The notes below the pieces were generated by a model that was not told the origin of the DNA, did not search any database, and worked only from the letters and a program-made list of their open reading frames with translations. The translations under genes and the position numbers were made by a program. This document shows positions 12,921 to 25,831 of a stretch of 64,000 nt of DNA, one piece after another (position 1 is the stretch's first letter; each line of letters opens with the position of its first letter). This DNA is from Ascaphus truei. Taxonomy: Eukaryota > Chordata > Amphibia > Anura > Ascaphidae. The DNA lies in NCBI GenBank assembly GCA_036426205.1, contig CM071570.1, positions 50,762,984 to 50,826,983 on the forward strand. Direction: 5' to 3'.

Positions 12921-13659
12921 GGTTTGCTACACCACCATTTTTTTAAGATGGTCTCATTAAAGATATAAATTTTATTACTTTTTGACCCACTCTTTGGCTG
13001 TGCGCCATTTTCCCCATTTAAAAATTACTAGGCAGTCTGTGGTTATCATCCCAAATTATCATGTATGAATGAAATCCAATGTCGGATTGTACAACTGCCT
13101 TAATGCAGCCAGTTCAGGACATTAATTTAACACGTCATACATAGTCCGTGTTTCTCCCATCCTGTGGTGTGACTATTTAACACATCCTAAAGGAGCTATA
13201 TTTTTGCTTTCTGTTTATTGCAAAAAATACTGCTCTTATCTACTTAACACTGTTACATTGCATGTTTTTTTAATGAAGAAAGTTTGTACTTTGCAAGCAC
13301 TTATTGTTTGTGGCACTGGTTAATGTCAGTATGCCCATCTGTGCCTGTAAACAGAGGGTACATTTAGCTTTTAAAACTCTTTTTAACTCTCTTAACTATT
13401 AACTTCCTATTCCCACAGCTGTGGTCAGAAAGAAACTGTTTTCCCATGCCAGTTTCTGGTTTGTAGTAATATATGCCAGATGAGGCCCATATTAAACAGT
13501 AATAATAACCTCTGAAACCACTCACTTATCCTGCTTGCTTTAATTTTATAAGAAAAATAGTTTGATTTGAATATATTTTCTGCCTGCAAAGCGAAAACAT
13601 GATCTGAAGAACTTTAATCCCTCACTTCACATTTCCTTTCAGAATTTTAAACAAACCAG

Positions 13660-16600
13660 GTAGAGTTCGTGTACAAGAGTTTTATTGTACAACATCCATG
13701 GTGTTTAAACAACCACAGTGGACATTAAGATCAGGTTACAAATGTAGAATGTTGCACTCCATATTTCCTTCCCTCTAAAAACCTTTGCCGTAGGAATTTA
13801 AAACTAATTTAAAATTACTAAGCGTTCATATGAAATACACCAATTAAACTTCAAGTCTCCAGGAAACAATAATTTACTAAGTATACAAGCGCATCATCAA
13901 AGTAAGTCACATACTGTACTGTCCCAGCTTGGGTTCCATGTATTGCACTCACGGTATAATCATTGCTGCATCTTATAACTCTGTAATATGTCTTATGACC
14001 TACAACTATATTTACTATGTGTAATTGTCTTATGGTAGATTTAAGGCATTAAGTAGCTCTGCAGGAAGTGCTCTGGAAGAGATCTTTTAGCTAAAGCATG
14101 GTGCATCTTTACATTTAATCAGGAGTTCATTTAGGAAGATTTTATATTCACTTTATGGTAGACATACTATAGCACAGGAGCCATAAGGCATCTGCTCTGG
14201 ACTTAAACCAATCATTTGAAGCTTCAGTCTTCCTACTATCAAAGTAAAATAATCACACTGTTCTTTAACCCCTTCACTGTCAGATCGGCCATGCTCCACA
14301 TTGCACTGCACGCTCCTCTGGCAGCAAAAGGGTTAGAATTCACAAAAAATGGGTGTTTAAAATATTAAACAACTCTGTCTATACAATTCTATACTGTATT
14401 TTAAATGCTGGATTGCTTCATATTTGCAACATTAAAACATGTATTGCCAACGTCGTTTGCTTTTAAGCTTGTACAATATACATGTAAAAATAAATAATTT
14501 TTTTTTGAAAAAGTGAGTAACTAAAGATGTGCCAACTTCCAATATTTTTTTTTTTTTTTAAGTTTGAGAAATTAGCAAGTTTTTCTAGCTAAGCTATATA
14601 CATACAACATCCAGATTTCACCGTCTCTCTGTAATTGAATTTCTTGGCTACAGCACATCTTGTATAGTCCACAAACTTGGGCGACAAGTTGACATCTCTA
14701 TTGGTAACCTAATTTCAATAGTATAAAGTTAACTTGAGCTCACTAATCAAATGTAGGTCAGTTTGAAAGCAACAGTCACCTCAATACATTACATGATCAA
14801 ATTAGGATGGCCTTCCTTTTGAGCACTGGTCACTGAATACTTAATATGCAACACGCTGTATGCTTACATTATGTATTTGCACTTCCTGCATATCTTCAAT
14901 GGGACTTTACAGTTAACTCTTGGTCAGAATGGCTACTTGCACCACTATCTAAAAGTTTGCAACTCACTTTGCGATTCACTATCACCGATACCATGGCCAC
15001 TTGGATGACTCTCTCACATTATGCAGTAAAAGAACACGTAGCAATATATCTTGCCATCTTTGTCAAAGCGACTTGTTGCGCAAAACACATCAGTCACTCT
15101 GCCAACATCCTTGATGTTACCCAGCCTACTAAATTGTTTTAACCTATTTTTGATGTGCTGAGCCCCATCATTATTGCTGCTGTGCACCACCCTTCCCCCT
15201 ATTTGGGACTTCTATCTGGCGTTATAAATAAACAGCATAACAGTGACCAATGTTACCATGCATCTTGCAAGTGTGGAACATTTAAGTCTGATATGAAAGA
15301 ACTCATGAGTTAATTTGTCATCTTTATTTTAGCATCTGAACAGTTGTATTGGAATACTCAGTTTATACCACAAGGTGGCATAACCTTTTAAATTGCTAAA
15401 AGTCTCATAAGGAAACAATTAGAGATCGAAGGGCAGTGTTTATTTGTACCCCATACACGGTCCTTAACTTTTAAAAGACATGATGCATACAAGGTTTATG
15501 TTTTGCACGATGTTGCTTAACCAAGCTGAATGTTTCCTGAGCCAGGGAGTTCTCAATGTGAGATTGTGCTAAGAGACCCGCTGGACTTCAGTAAATAATA
15601 ATAAAAAAAAAAAGATAATCACAACCATCAAAAAGCATATAGAAAAATGGTATTTATGTATTCATTAAGATCCTTCACAAGTTAACACAACCACATGAGC
15701 TTAACTCCTGTTCAAGTCAATGACATTAAATGTCTGTTCAGGCGGGTTAACTCTAAACAGACCTTCGTGATCCTGCCCCATAGTATTTTTAAACACTTAT
15801 TTACTTAAAATTTAAAAAAGGGGGGTGTTGTAAACTAGGTTAATCAAGACAGAGGAAATATTCTAAAACTGATTTACAAGTTTTAGAAAAGTTTAAAACT
15901 ATTCCTTTCATTTCCCGGTATGACCTTCATAATTTCTTTTTTAAGATGAACAGTTCCTAAACATAACTTTGTTCTTTTTCTTACTACTAACAATGTCAAA
16001 TAAACTGCTCCTGATCATTAAAAAAAGGCATATATCGGACTTCTGCCAATAATATATTATTCATAAAAACATTGGGAAGAAAAATTAACATCTTGACAAA
16101 TCTACCTAAAACATTGGAACTTTTTACAGATAAAAACCAGCAATTTTGTTTCACTGACAGGGGAATTGGTTGTGTGCCTAAAGCTTTGTTTTACACAAAG
16201 TGGACGTTAAATTATATATTTTAACTTCGCAAAACAATATATACAAAAAGGCAACATATTCAAAGAAAATTGACCTGCGGTATGTGAAAATTCAGAGTAA
16301 GTGTCGAAATGTTGTTAACATGCTCCAGTTCAATTCATAACATTATTGTATTTGCTTCGCTAATACCATTTATGATCATACTTTTCCTTAATGAGCAAAA
16401 TTATGCATATTCCCTGCTACTGTGACCTTTTACAACTTCATAATTGTCTTCACAGAAAAAGGCTTCTTAAAAAAATCTAACTTCTGATTGTTTTGACTAA
16501 GAATACTGCAACCAGTGCACAGTTACTTTTAAAATGTTATCCGTACTGAAATGTTACCTTTAAAAAAACTAACTTCTCATGCAAAAACATTGATTTGACA

Positions 16601-16677
16601 TGCTAAAAATTAACTTCAACTTAGGCCAACAAGGTGGGGAACATATCTTTGGTCCATAAAGATATATATATGGATGA
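13660..16677 (-). other. TMX4: Candidate TMX4 3'UTR
   Basis: About 3 kb downstream of the stop has few recognisable repeats, unlike its surroundings. On the minus strand an AATAAA lies at 13681-13686, followed by T/G-rich sequence, a plausible polyadenylation site. Other minus-strand AATAAA hexamers occur upstream (near 15437), so shorter forms are possible. A 98-codon plus-strand frame at 14846-15142 is not supported as a gene. The end point is inference; RNA data would settle it. Confidence 0.4.
14266..14335. repeat. Small inverted-repeat element in the candidate 3'UTR
   Basis: The left end TTAACCCCTTCACTGTCAGA and right end CTCTGGCAGCAAAAGGGTTA are imperfect reverse complements. A similar phrase (CTGCCAGAGGGGCAGCAAAAGG) occurs at about 43530. 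Confidence 0.5.
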
Positions 16678-16928
16678 CTAGGGTCCATTATCCCCTGCTG
16701 CTTCAGTTTTGCGTTGTCTCAAGGCACTTTCAGATTCAATCTTGCTTGGTTGCTGCTCATGGTGGAGCTTAATCTCCCCCTCCGTTTCAGAATCTTCAAC
16801 AGCGGAATCTTCCTGCGAATCCTTAGCACCATTGTTTTCTTCACTTTCATTGTCAGAAAGATCTTTTTCTTCCTCAAGAGACATTTCTGAGTCTTCATCT
16901 GAAACTTCCACATTCTCCTCATTCATCT
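16678..16928 (-). CDS. TMX4: TMX4 last coding exon: acidic cytosolic tail and stop
   Basis: This exon has a TTTCTACTACAG acceptor. Two bases complete a Glu codon, then come 82 codons beginning MNEENVEVSDEDSEMSLEEE and ending ALRQRKTEAAGDNGP with a TAG stop. The tail is strongly acidic and Ser-rich, typical of TMX4, with many SxxE/D sites that could be casein kinase 2 targets. LRQRK near the C terminus matches the TMX4 end; an Arg-x-Arg type motif is associated with ER retention. With the five other exons the reading frame gives 212 residues. The tail is shorter than in human TMX4. The internal ATG at 16926 is not the protein start. Confidence 0.9.
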
Positions 16929-17402
16929 CTGTAGTAGAAACAAAGACAAATAGTTATTGTGCACCTTATCAAAAACAGTTGTACAGAAGTCTAAATGCTT
17001 TCTATGGGACCATGTTCATGATCTTTCTGATTGTTTGCCCAAAATGTTATATGAATCCTACATTCATGGAAAGGTAGCGCAGTTTGGTCTGAGGAAAGAG
17101 TAATTAGCTTTACAGTCCTACTGGCCAAATCACATTATTGACAATCAACTTCATGGCTCTTTCTAGATAGCTAATAAACTTATTAAAACAATAGAAGTAT
17201 GGTTATGTATGCAAAGACAAAGTTAACCTTATTACTGGACCTGTGGCACTTCCGGGTCATGTGATCGCTCCAAGAGCAAACATTTGACATGATTGGTGCC
17301 CGGATGACAGAAACTGAAGTGGGGGCACTCCACTTCTATTTCAAATGGGTTGGCCACTCCTTCAGCGCAGTCGGCCTCATCACCACCTAGAAAATTAACC
17401 TA

Positions 17403-17734
17403 CAGGCATACCCCGCTTTAAGGACACTCACTTTAAGTACACTCACGAGTAAGGACATATCGCCCAATAGGAAAACAGCAGCTCGCGCATGCGCCTGTCA
17501 GCACGTCCTGAACAGCAATACCAGCTCCCTACCTGTACCGAAGCTGTGCGCAAGTGGGGAGACTATAAAGCCTGTTACAAATGCGTTATTTACATCAGTT
17601 ATGCACGTATATGAGGCTTGCAGTACAGTACATGCATCATTAAGTGGGAAAAAGGTAGTGCTTCACTTTAAGTACATTTTCGCTTTACATACATGCTCCG
17701 GTCCCATTGCGTACGTTAATGCGGGGTATGCCTG
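17403..17734. mobile_element. Tigger/pogo-like MITE, copy 1
   Basis: A 332-bp element with ends CAGGCATACCCCGC and GCGGGGTATGCCTG, flanked by TA on both sides. This end resembles CAGGCATACC of Tigger elements. There is no coding capacity. A copy of nearly identical sequence lies at 49686-50021. Confidence 0.85.
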
Positions 17735-17877
17735 TATATTGTACCTTGTAGGTCATCAGGGCCTCTGACATGCCAGGGCCCAGGTACAACATTAGGGCAT
17801 TGTAAAGTTTAAAGGGTGTAAAATAACAGTGAACACAAAATACCCACTCTACAAGGTACAGTAGAAGCAAAGACTAA

Positions 17878-20105
17878 GGGGGCTATGCACAAAGCAGTGA
17901 GTTTTTGCGTGCGAGTATGACATTTTGACCCGTCCGTTCCAAAACGGAGCCAAAAGCGGGATTCACTAAGAAGTGAAGCCCATTTTGGTACGTGCGATCA
18001 AAAACATTCCCTATCGTGCAACCTGCTTTTTGTATCAGTGCTATCGTGCTATCAATTCAATAGCGCGATACCTGATGGAAAAAAATGCAGCCTGTAAGAG
18101 CTGCATGGAGATGCTGCGTCTCCATGCACGGCTCTTACAGGCGATCGTACAGTATAAAAATACATTTTAATAATAGTATGCATATGCAGGGGGTCTCCTG
18201 AGCTGAACCGCATTGGTTTCAGCCTCGGAGACCCCCTTCTTCATGAGATACAGGCCCCCATGGCCTCTAGTTTCATTCCTGTGCATATTAAAAAAAAAAA
18301 AAAAAAACTTTGATGTATGTTAGGGGGTATAGGGGTTGGGTAGTACATATTGCAATGTTTATTGGAGGCAATTGCCACCAATAACCCTGCTATTGTGCGT
18401 TAACCCCTTCATTGCCTTAGCGGCTAGCCGCTATGGTAATGACGCTGCTTTAATTTAATTTTTATTAATAGTGTGCGGGAGCAGGGTGGTCTCCTGAGAT
18501 GAACCACATTGATTTCAGCCACGGGGATCCCCTGCTTTGAGTTACAGGCCCAGATATGGGGTGCCGGCATCTCCATTATTTAAAATGTCCCGCATCATGC
18601 GACGCGGACGCTTTAAAAATGGCGGAAAAACTGGCATCCGATGCCCCATACCGTGGCCTGTAACTCGGGAAGCACGGAATCCCTTAGCCAGAAATCAAAG
18701 CGGTTCAGCTCAGGAGATCCCCTGCTCCCGCACACTGTTAAAAAAATTACATTAAAGCAGCTTCATTACCTTAGCGGCTATCCTTTTACAGGTTTTTTCA
18801 TTGTATTTTTATTCGTATTCAATTTTTTGGATTGCCCACTGATTGCAAATGTATTTACTGTATGTATGGCCCATTAAGGCTATGCATGCATGCATACATA
18901 CATACATACATGGATAAGCAACGGTTATTTTGGCAAATGCTTGCTTTCATATATTTTAAATGTATTTTGGTACTTTGTTTTTTCTTTTTAATGCCATTTA
19001 TTTTGTATTTTGAATTTGTATGCTGGCATTTTTGGTGGTGTTTTCAATTGATTATTTCAGGGGTGTTTTTGGTGTTTCCTTTTTAATAGTGGATTATTTT
19101 TGGTATTTTGATTGTGACTGATGGTGTTTATTTTGATCTTTCTTTTATTTATTGATTGTTAATTCTGATGTTTAATTGGTATTTGCTTAATTGAATGGTG
19201 GTAATGTTGTTGTGTTTACTTGCTTATTGTTGTTTATTTGGTGATTTTTTTTGTTTACTTCACCATTTACTGCTATAGTGGTAAATCAGGCCCATATTAT
19301 ATGGGCATGATGTACCAACTGTACCAATGAATGGGTGGAGGGTGCTGGTAGTTGCCTGGGGAGGGGATTAGGCCTGTGTGGAGATGGGGGTTCGTGGGTT
19401 AACCCCTTAATTGCTCTAGCAGTTACTAACTGCTAAGGTGATTACGGGGTTAGGGGACATTAGACTGTATTTTTGATTGCAATGTTTGTGGCAAGGGAGG
19501 ACATGGACGGTGATGAGGATGAGGATGGCCTTCATCGTGGCAGCCTGGCAGGGGTGAGTGCAAGTTTTATTTACTTTATTTCTGCTTGTTAATGGTTTAT
19601 TTTAAATGGGCAAATGCATTATTATCCATCTGGATAATAGTAATTTTGCCCAGTACTCTCTGTTATGGGAGAGGGGGGTGTATTTATTTCAAAGTATTGG
19701 CTGTTGTGTTTTTTTGGGCACAGGATTGGTACCGAAGGCCAGAGGGGACCCCCGGACACCTGCCGGCCTCTTGGATTAATTCTGTACATGGAAAAACAAT
19801 AACAAAGCTTTTTTTCATGTCTTTATCTTTTTAGCGCCAGCCTTTAGCTGGTGAAAAGAAATGGTGGGTTTTTACAGCGCGATTCACTTATCACTGCTTT
19901 GTGAATCGCGCAGACTGACAAAAAACGGCAGGCTTGCCTGATCTGACGATTTTTTATCACAGATTTTTTGGGGATGACAAAAAGCCTTTTAAGTGCGATA
20001 CTGCACTATTATCACTGCTTTGTGAATCGCGCAGCAGGCATTATTGCACTTAAAGGGCGTTTATCACATTTAAAAGCAGGTATCACTGCTTAGTGAATCG
20101 CCCCA
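17878..20105. mobile_element. 2.2-kb foldback-family element with TAA target duplication
   Basis: The left end GGGGGCTATGCACAAAGC closely matches the 5186 element; the right end reads GCTTAGTGAATCGCCCC plus one changed base, followed by TAA, matching TAA on the left (17875-17877 and 20106-20108). It has the GAGCAGGGGGTCTCCTGAG module once at 18184 and as an inverted pair at 18470-18735. A segment near 19675-19745 (GGATTGGTACCG-AGGCC) parallels 8080-8105 of the first element. The last 250 bp repeat GCGATTCACTTATCACTGC-type units. No transposase is seen. Confidence 0.7.
18470..18735. repeat. Nested palindromic module, second occurrence
   Basis: Inverted arms carry GTGCGGGAGCAGGG, a TGAACC-CATTG-TTTCAGC stretch and CCTGTAACTC-type sequence, around a CGCGGACGC-containing centre near 18600. 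It is the same module as 5485-5746. Confidence 0.65.
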
Positions 20106-21284
20106 TAAGAATCTGAGAGAGAATCTGAGAGAGAATCTGCATATAATCCACAGACCTGCAAATAACAAAGCAAATCCCAAAAATATTTGGGGGTTTATAT
20201 TCTCAAAAAGCATTTTTGGTGATTAGGTTACAGAAAGTAAATTAGTAAGAAATGTTTGTATATTTTGGGATCTACCAAACTATACAGTACCTTTACACTA
20301 GGATGCTAAGACCAGCAGCAACCTCCTCCCCCCTACAGGATCCATTTTTTATTTACGTTTATGCAATCAGCGGTTCAACATGGTAACCAAGCCCCAGAGA
20401 CCCTCTGGTTGCAGAGAAATGTATCTTTAATATAACAATTTGGCCTACACACATTAATGAAACCCCACAAGATCATGGGGAAATTATATTGGGGGCTTTC
20501 TATTGTGCGACTTTATTTTTTTGTTCTTAAACTTAAACAAATGTTTAATTTTTCAGAAATTGGGGGTCCACAGAGCTCACAGTATTGTGGTCCAGCTCCA
20601 GATCAAATATAGAGTAATTTTTTTGTTTTTTAATCGAGCAGAAAGTATTAGTGCCTTGGAATGTTCATTTAAAATAAAAAAATTAGCAATAAATACAAAA
20701 CAGTAGCAAGTTTCATTTCAAGTACTGTTCACTGATCAGCCTTTCATTTAATTGCTCCCTTTTTTCTGTTTGTCATTGTCTCCTTGCCTCATCTCTCAAC
20801 AGTCATCAATACTGTATGTTCAAGAAGAATCACTGATAAGCTACCATTTTTAATGGATCCTGCCATCTCAGCAACTTTTACCCAAGCTAGTGTGCATATG
20901 GGTTTTCTTCCACAAACTGAATCACCTCTATGGTAATGTGCATATAAAAACTTCTGAGATGTTGGAAGAGTTCTTTGAGGTTTAATTTAACATCTGGTAA
21001 CCTCAGAGAAACAAAATAACCAGATCATTATTTTACCTCAAATACAACGTGTATAAAGAACACACAATCTAACTTGGATTGTTTTTCATTATCTAAGAAC
21101 ATAAGGAACACTGTTTTCCTCCAGCTGGCAGTGGATTACTAATAACCGTTGGCAGCAGATAAACTAGTCACAGATATGGGCCACTCCATTAACAAAAAGC
21201 GACTCTGAAGGAAACATTTATATATATATATATAAAAAAAAGTATAATTAAACGGAATAGATTTTCATTAATCATACATTAACG

Positions 21285-21476
21285 CAGGGGTGCACAAACT
21301 TTCCCCGTTGTGCCCGCCTGCCTGCACACATTCCCTGCTTGCGCCCCGCCTTGTCTTCAGTGTCAAATGACGCCGCTGGGTCACATGACGTCACGTTGCC
21401 ATGGCAATGTCACGTGACCCCATGGCATCTTTTGACGCTGCGTTGCCATGGCGCACCCCCAGTTTGCCCAACACTG
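21285..21476. mobile_element. hAT MITE with 8-bp target duplication
   Basis: A 192-bp element starting CAGGGGTGCACAAACT and ending AGTTTGCCCAACACTG. It is flanked by CATTAACG (21277-21284) and CATTAATG (21477-21484), an 8-bp target duplication with one change. CAGGGGTG...CAAACT ends and 8-bp duplications are the mark of hAT transposons. The centre is a palindrome containing TGACGTCA, GTTGCCATGGCAAT and CACGTG. Confidence 0.9.
21395..21408. promoter_or_regulatory. RFX X-box-like palindrome in hAT MITE
   Basis: GTTGCCATGGCAAT differs by one base from the RFX consensus GTTRCCATGGYAAC. A perfect cAMP-response element (TGACGTCA, 21386-21393) lies two bases away and an E-box (CACGTG) at 21411-21416. 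Confidence 0.5.
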
Positions 21477-21831
21477 CATTAATGTATAGGAAACACTGAT
21501 CTGGAATGAAAAAAAATAACCCAAGAAAATTAAAAAAAAAAAAAAATAATGCATACCATGCTATCAGTCCATAATATAGTTCTCTTCACAAAAAAATATG
21601 CAAACAGACCAGTATTTCTGTCGCCAAATAGGGCTGTGTATGGGGTTTTCGACAAAAACAGTCTATTTTTTCCATGGGTTTTTTCACAATCTGACTTTTC
21701 TTCACGGACAATAGTGCTGTAATCCTTTCACCTAAGATTGGTTGTGTTAATAACCCTGCCAACAACCATTCATTTGAGAGACACAAACATTACTCTAATT
21801 ATTCATATGTACTTTATTAAAAGGTACTTAC

Positions 21832-21895
21832 CAGCTCTTACCACTTCGTGCCTTGCTTTAGATGGGCAAAAGCAATCTGCTAATAAAACCAGTAT
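21832..21895 (-). CDS. TMX4: TMX4 exon: end of transmembrane helix and juxtamembrane segment
   Basis: This 64-nt exon has a TTTCCCACACAG acceptor and a GTAAGT donor. It encodes ILVLLADCFCPSKARHEVVRA plus one base. The first residues extend the helix begun in the previous exon. ADCFCPSK resembles the ADCLCPSK juxtamembrane motif of TMX1, so this part looks closer to the ancestral TMX1/TMX4 form than mammalian TMX4 does. The cysteine pair at the cytosolic face could be palmitoylated, as reported for other TMX proteins; this is inference. The terminal G joins AG of the next exon to make Glu. Confidence 0.85.
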
Positions 21896-24150
21896 CTGTG
21901 TGGGAAACAGAAGTTAGAATTGATCCAAATATGTTTAATTTAGTTATGGTTATCTCAAAGAAAATAGGACGAGAAACATATTTGATAACTGTAATTTTTT
22001 CTTTTTTACGTGCATGTCTTACAAATCTACTTTTCTATTTGCCACAAGGCAGCACATTTAAAAATGATTTTCCAAAAAATAAAGAATTCAGGTCTCAGAA
22101 CTCTGGAGCAATCTGCCCCACCACTTGTTACTTTCTGCCATGGATTTCCCCAGCTACTGTACATTGCAAAAACTTGCTTGGAAAACCAGTGTTCGATATA
22201 TGTATTATGCAACATATTTGTTGCAACTAATGCTGGCTACAACTGTACCACAAGGTAAACAGAACTGTTCTACTATAGATAAGAAGTATAATTTATGACA
22301 TGTTGGTTACTTTATATTCTAAAGGATTATTTACATGTGAAATACAGAAACCACATCGATACATGTGAAATACAGACACCACATCTTAAACATAACGATA
22401 AATCACAAAATATTACCCAAGTAACCAAAAATATTAAGATGGGGGCAGGCCCGCAGGGCCAACTTCAAATTTTGTATGATGACTTTTTTATTTTATTTTG
22501 TAAACTCAAAATGTTAATATTATAAGCATTTGATGTGGAGGTGGCAAAAAGCAACCATGTGTTCACTGATAGAGGGTAATGTCCTCATCAGTTACATTTA
22601 CCCCCATGTTTGTGAGAGTAAAAAAAATTCTAGGGCGTTTCAAAATTACTTCCAAGACAAATGTGGAATGTATATGTGTCTATAAACTTAAACTTGGTGG
22701 CAACCGTTTCATAAATTCAGTCAGGAATGTTATTCCCAAACTACAGTGCCTAATCATTTAAGGATACCACCACTATTTTTAAGAATATAAACAAATATTT
22801 CAGTCAACATTTCCCGTCTTGGGGGCAAATTTTTATATCACTCACCTATTTATTATTACAAATGTTATTTTGTTCTGAAGAAAAAAAAGCCTTTAGATAA
22901 CAAAAACAAACAAAACACATAACTGAAGACCATAAGAGCAGGAATTCATAAATTCTGGTTTCGGATTTTAAGTACCCCCCAATAAAACTGCACATCCAAG
23001 TACATTTGTAGTAATAAATATCTGCCTCATTTAAATTCACCCGCAACTGATTCTCATATCTCTTTATCTTGATGGAAATTAATAAAGTTATTGGAATATT
23101 GCCGAGTGTGCTTTTGGTATTTTATAGATCTAAAATGTCATAGAAGGCACATTTAACTTCAATGGCATTAGCATCTGGAAAACCATAATTTACTGAATGA
23201 GCCTCTGTATTCCTTTTACAATAGAATTTCCCGTTCTACAACAAACGACTTCCTATGTAGGGCGAGAGCAGGGTCAAGGTCAGTTAAGTTATTAGCAGCT
23301 CTTTAGAGAATTATGTTTAGAAAATTATTCAGAATGGTCATTTGGCTGTCCTATTTTATACAGTGATGTATATGTTTATTGATTATGATTTATAAATATA
23401 TTCCTGCGTCAATTTTATCTACAGTATATAGATAGTCAGAGTATCCAAAACGTAAATATTGAAAAGATAACAGCATACACATTAAGAATACTTTTGCCAT
23501 TTTTTAAATGTTTTTATTGTCTGATCATATACAGTAAATTCTCTATAGCATGAATCTTGCAGAATCCCGTAAACTGCCAAGAATGGGATTCTGCCAATAC
23601 AGGAAGAAAACATCCAATCAATTTGTTAACTGTTATCAGATTTCAGGGCTGTACTTATGGGTTTAGAACAAATTTATTGAGTTAATAAGCTTTTAGTACA
23701 AGTTGAAGTGCTAATTCTTTAAAGTTTTTTTTTAAAGACACTACAAACTTCAGTCACCCATGAAAGCTAAAATCGTATCTTCTCTCTTCAGGCAATCTTT
23801 ACTACGTCTGAATATCTTCAGATGAAGGTTGAAAAATAAAACATGTAAATGTGTTATATTCAAGGCTACCATTCAGATAAGAATACATTAAATATAGCCA
23901 TCTCTCCTTCCATCTGGTTGCAACAATTTTTTTTTTAAACAAAATAAGTTTACATTATTTTTTAATTACTGTAAGATAAAAGTTTAATCTAAGAGTGAGA
24001 GATGTCTTCATAAATGGAGAGGTTTACTGTATGTGATTGACAAAATGTAAAATATTATTCTGATATAAGGTTACTTTTCAGACTGAAGGAACATCTAATT
24101 ATATAAGCAATGCTGTAAATTCAATATTTTGGGATACATATGTAGTAAAT

Positions 24151-24201
<51 letters not shown>

Positions 24202-24519
24202 TGGTGTGTATATACTGTATACACACACACACAACTACATTACATAATTGCCTAGGAGGACACACTAATGATTTGTTTTTGTTTTTTATGAGATAAAAGT
24301 AAAACAACATTTTAATTTCACTTTATTTAAAAAAAAAATAATAAATCAGTTCCGGCTATTACAATTTTGGTACTTACTGTAGGTTTCCCTATTCTGCCAT
24401 TACTGGAAATTTGCTGGTTGAGGTCCCCTTTGTTACACCATTATAAAATTATATTTTCAGCATACTAAATGGTGTTTTGTGATTTATTTTCAATGCACTT
24501 TTAAATTACGCTTATCAGA

Positions 24520-24900
24520 TAAGAACAGCTGTACACAGGGGATTCAACACGTCAGGTGTGATTTACTGCACTTTTATTGAATCATCCGTGTAAAGACATA
24601 GGTTGCCACAACGTTTCGGGGTTTTCAGCTGAAAAAAAACAATATCAGTGAAACCAGCAGCTTTTTACATATATGATCTCTGTACACGCTTGAAACCAGA
24701 AGTGAACTCCAGATTCAAATGGGGCTGAACGTTCTAGCATGATTAGCATATTCTGACGCCCGCTCCAAACTAGCTCAAATCGTTTCACACTACATAAGTC
24801 AGACAAATAAATCAAATATGCAACTATAAAATCTGGGGCAACTATTAAAAGACAATACAAAAATATAAATACACGACTTTAGACTTAAACACAGTGGGAT
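24520..24900 (-). mobile_element. Penelope-like terminal fragment
   Basis: Parts of this minus-strand stretch share sequence with 26040-26600 in opposite orientation, for example around TGTGGAACGATTTAA and TTAATAGTTGCCCC. With the hammerhead-like motif at its end it is most simply a Penelope-like 3' piece. Confidence 0.5.
24601..24632 (-). ncRNA. Hammerhead-like motif, minus strand
   Basis: On the minus strand TTTTTCAGCTGAAAACCCCG runs into AAACGTTGTGG. It resembles a shortened CTGA...CGAAAC core, next to Penelope-like fragments on the same strand. Stem II is reduced, so this is a remnant at best. Confidence 0.3.
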
Positions 24901-25169
24901 GACAAGCAGTTCTATCTAATGTATCTTTATCACATATTGTCCTCTAGTATTAGCATATCACCACAATACTCATAATACTTATGTGTAAACCTTAACGGGA
25001 AGTCCAAAAGATGTATAGATCTTAATATGACAATCTAACAGGAATTTAAGCAGTAGTATTTACGTTTCATCATGTATAAACAATCTCTTCAATGTATTAA
25101 GAAATAAAATCCCTTTTAAATTAACTTCACTTTAAAAAAAAAAAAAAAAAAAAGGAAGAGGAGGGACTG

Positions 25170-25612
25170 TGGTCTTGAACTTTCTCCATTTCTGACTATC
25201 TGTCTTGGTGGAGCCCCAAATCCATAGAAATGGGTTTGTAATACTTTTTAGACTGATGAGCATCAATAACTGCGTTCTGAGGTCCTCAGAGATTTATTTT
25301 TTATCGTGGCATGACGTGTTTCCACACACCTATATGGTGAAGACCAAACTCACAAAGTTTCTGATCATCTGGGCCTCCAAAACTCAGCCCTGAAGATTTA
25401 CCTAATTATTTAGACACCGGATTGTAATGATCCCCTTTAATTTAGCTGATAAAACAAGGGTTTCACTTACTTTTGCACATACCCTGACTCTTAATTACTC
25501 ATTGTGTGTCTAATTCATACATTATTTAGTTTCAAAAGACATGGAATTTGCTAATATAAACCCTATTGGATATGTAAGAAAAGGCTGGTTTTGATTCAAA
25601 CGGTTATCATAC
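25170..25612 (-). mobile_element. Tc1/mariner element remnant, reverse copy
   Basis: The reverse complement follows the 9209-9700 element from its internal AAATGGAGAAAGTTCAAGACC-type phrase back through GGTGTGTGGAAACACGTCATG to near its left end. It lacks a recognisable terminus and has many differences, so it is a different, older copy. Confidence 0.75.
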
Positions 25613-25831
25613 AGTACTGTAGTTGTACTATCCAATAAAGTTCTCTCTGGAGGAGAATATTTGCTCCATTCCCACCCCTTTCAGGTAACAAAATTTGTTA
25701 AAGGAACATCCATTGTAGTTGTGCTACCGTACATTGTGTCTTGGAGAATAAAAATGATTACCTACTGGTGTGTCTCTCGTTTTCCTTGTCTGGATTGTAG
25801 TTTCTAATACTACTCATGTTCAAATATGCGT

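Larger units (their letters stand above)
9900..12990 (+). mobile_element. Degenerate Penelope-like retroelement with reverse transcriptase and GIY-YIG
   Basis: Across frames, pieces of a Penelope-like reverse transcriptase appear in order: FIDRYLQPFIRNLPSFI and SLDVTFLYSIIRHDLGM (about 10155-10330), KGTVMGMSFAPSYTNLFMGW (about 10460-10515), RFIDDFIIIW with the paired aspartates (about 10585), FLDLHLYID, and IPKGQFLRLRRKCS (about 10840-10875). A CCGACNVC motif (11287-11310) precedes a GIY-YIG-like YVGRTT...RIQEHI segment (about 11430-11490). Frameshifts and stops show it is inactive. The GC-rich 12460-12860 part with TGACGTCA, followed by a hammerhead-like motif, is probably its terminal repeat. 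Confidence 0.85.

Noticed and set aside
14846..15142. 98-codon plus-strand frame
   Set aside because: It lies antisense in the candidate TMX4 3'UTR, without recognisable motifs.
16709..17077. 122-codon plus-strand frame
   Set aside because: Its Ser-rich first half is the antisense of the acidic TMX4 last exon; the rest is intron.
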